From positions 4,216,001 through 4,280,000 of the forward strand of contig NZ_CP062983.1 of assembly GCF_015500095.1 (NCBI RefSeq): DNA of 64,000 nt, written 5' to 3'. A model generated the notes under the pieces. The model saw only the letters and a program-made list of their open reading frames with translations. It was not told the DNA's origin and made no database searches. The translations under genes were made by a program, and so were the position numbers. The stretch is from Phototrophicus methaneseepsis (GTDB lineage: Bacteria; Chloroflexota; Anaerolineae; Aggregatilineales; Phototrophicaceae). Of this stretch, positions 63,973 to 64,000 are shown one piece after another. Positions within the stretch are counted from its first letter, which is position 1; each line of letters starts with the position of its first letter.

Positions 63973-64000
63973 TTAGACGGCTTCCAGCTTAGCGGATTTA
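63973..64000 (-). CDS. Possible 3' end of a gene running off the window
   Basis: On the minus strand an open frame enters from the right edge and ends in KSAKLEAV-stop at 63973, 25 nt from a bidirectional terminator. Nine codons are too few for identification; only the terminator suggests that it is real. Confidence 0.3.

Overview
The window looks like a chromosome segment of a Chloroflexota bacterium (Anaerolineae-like; moderate confidence). I infer this from a complete LysW-carrier lysine operon, Pro/Thr-rich linkers on secreted proteins, an mre/min/rodA morphogenesis block and roughly even base composition. It holds about 60 protein genes, one tRNA, one IS200-type insertion sequence, and no rRNA or CRISPR array.

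Layout. 1-7 kb: the end of a sensor kinase, a large permease with a His/Asp-rich segment, a crotonase, an FmdB zinc ribbon, a methyltransferase and three small unknown genes. 7-15 kb, minus strand: a purine/folate operon (purU, ParB-like gene, purK, rluE-like gene), a methyltransferase, the IS200 element, a phosphohexomutase and an esterase. 15-25 kb, minus strand: an aberrant Clp ATPase, a four-gene cell-envelope operon (esterase-CapA fusion, two unknowns, a GH3 enzyme), a response regulator and tilS. 25-36.7 kb, plus strand: mreB, mreC, mreD, PBP2, a membrane protein, minC, minD, minE, rodA and gltX, then tRNA-Gln. 37-47 kb: an AlbA/RecG-like protein with a charged repeat linker, two kinases, puuD-like, rplS, a NUDIX gene, a LysM lipoprotein and uppP. 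47.4-58 kb: an MFS exporter, a B3/4-domain gene and the lysine operon lysW-X-Y-Z-J-K, homocitrate synthase, lysT-lysU. 58-64 kb: a sugar ABC importer without ATPase, and a hydrolase fused to a membrane domain.

The most striking feature is the lysine-operon leader (about 49491-49816). It encodes two consecutive Lys-rich mini-peptides, each with its own Shine-Dalgarno and its own intrinsic terminator. In each module the segment at or just after the leader stop codon is complementary to the terminator's 5' arm or loop, so each is a complete ribosome-mediated attenuator. The Lys-rich blocks share 15 identical bases, which suggests duplication. The tandem arrangement would sense charged tRNA-Lys twice in series before transcription reaches lysW.

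The lysine enzymes fit one pathway: homocitrate synthase and LysTU make the early intermediates of alpha-aminoadipate; LysX attaches aminoadipate to LysW; LysZ, LysY and LysJ convert it on the carrier; LysK releases lysine. Homoisocitrate dehydrogenase and the aminoadipate aminotransferase are not in this window.
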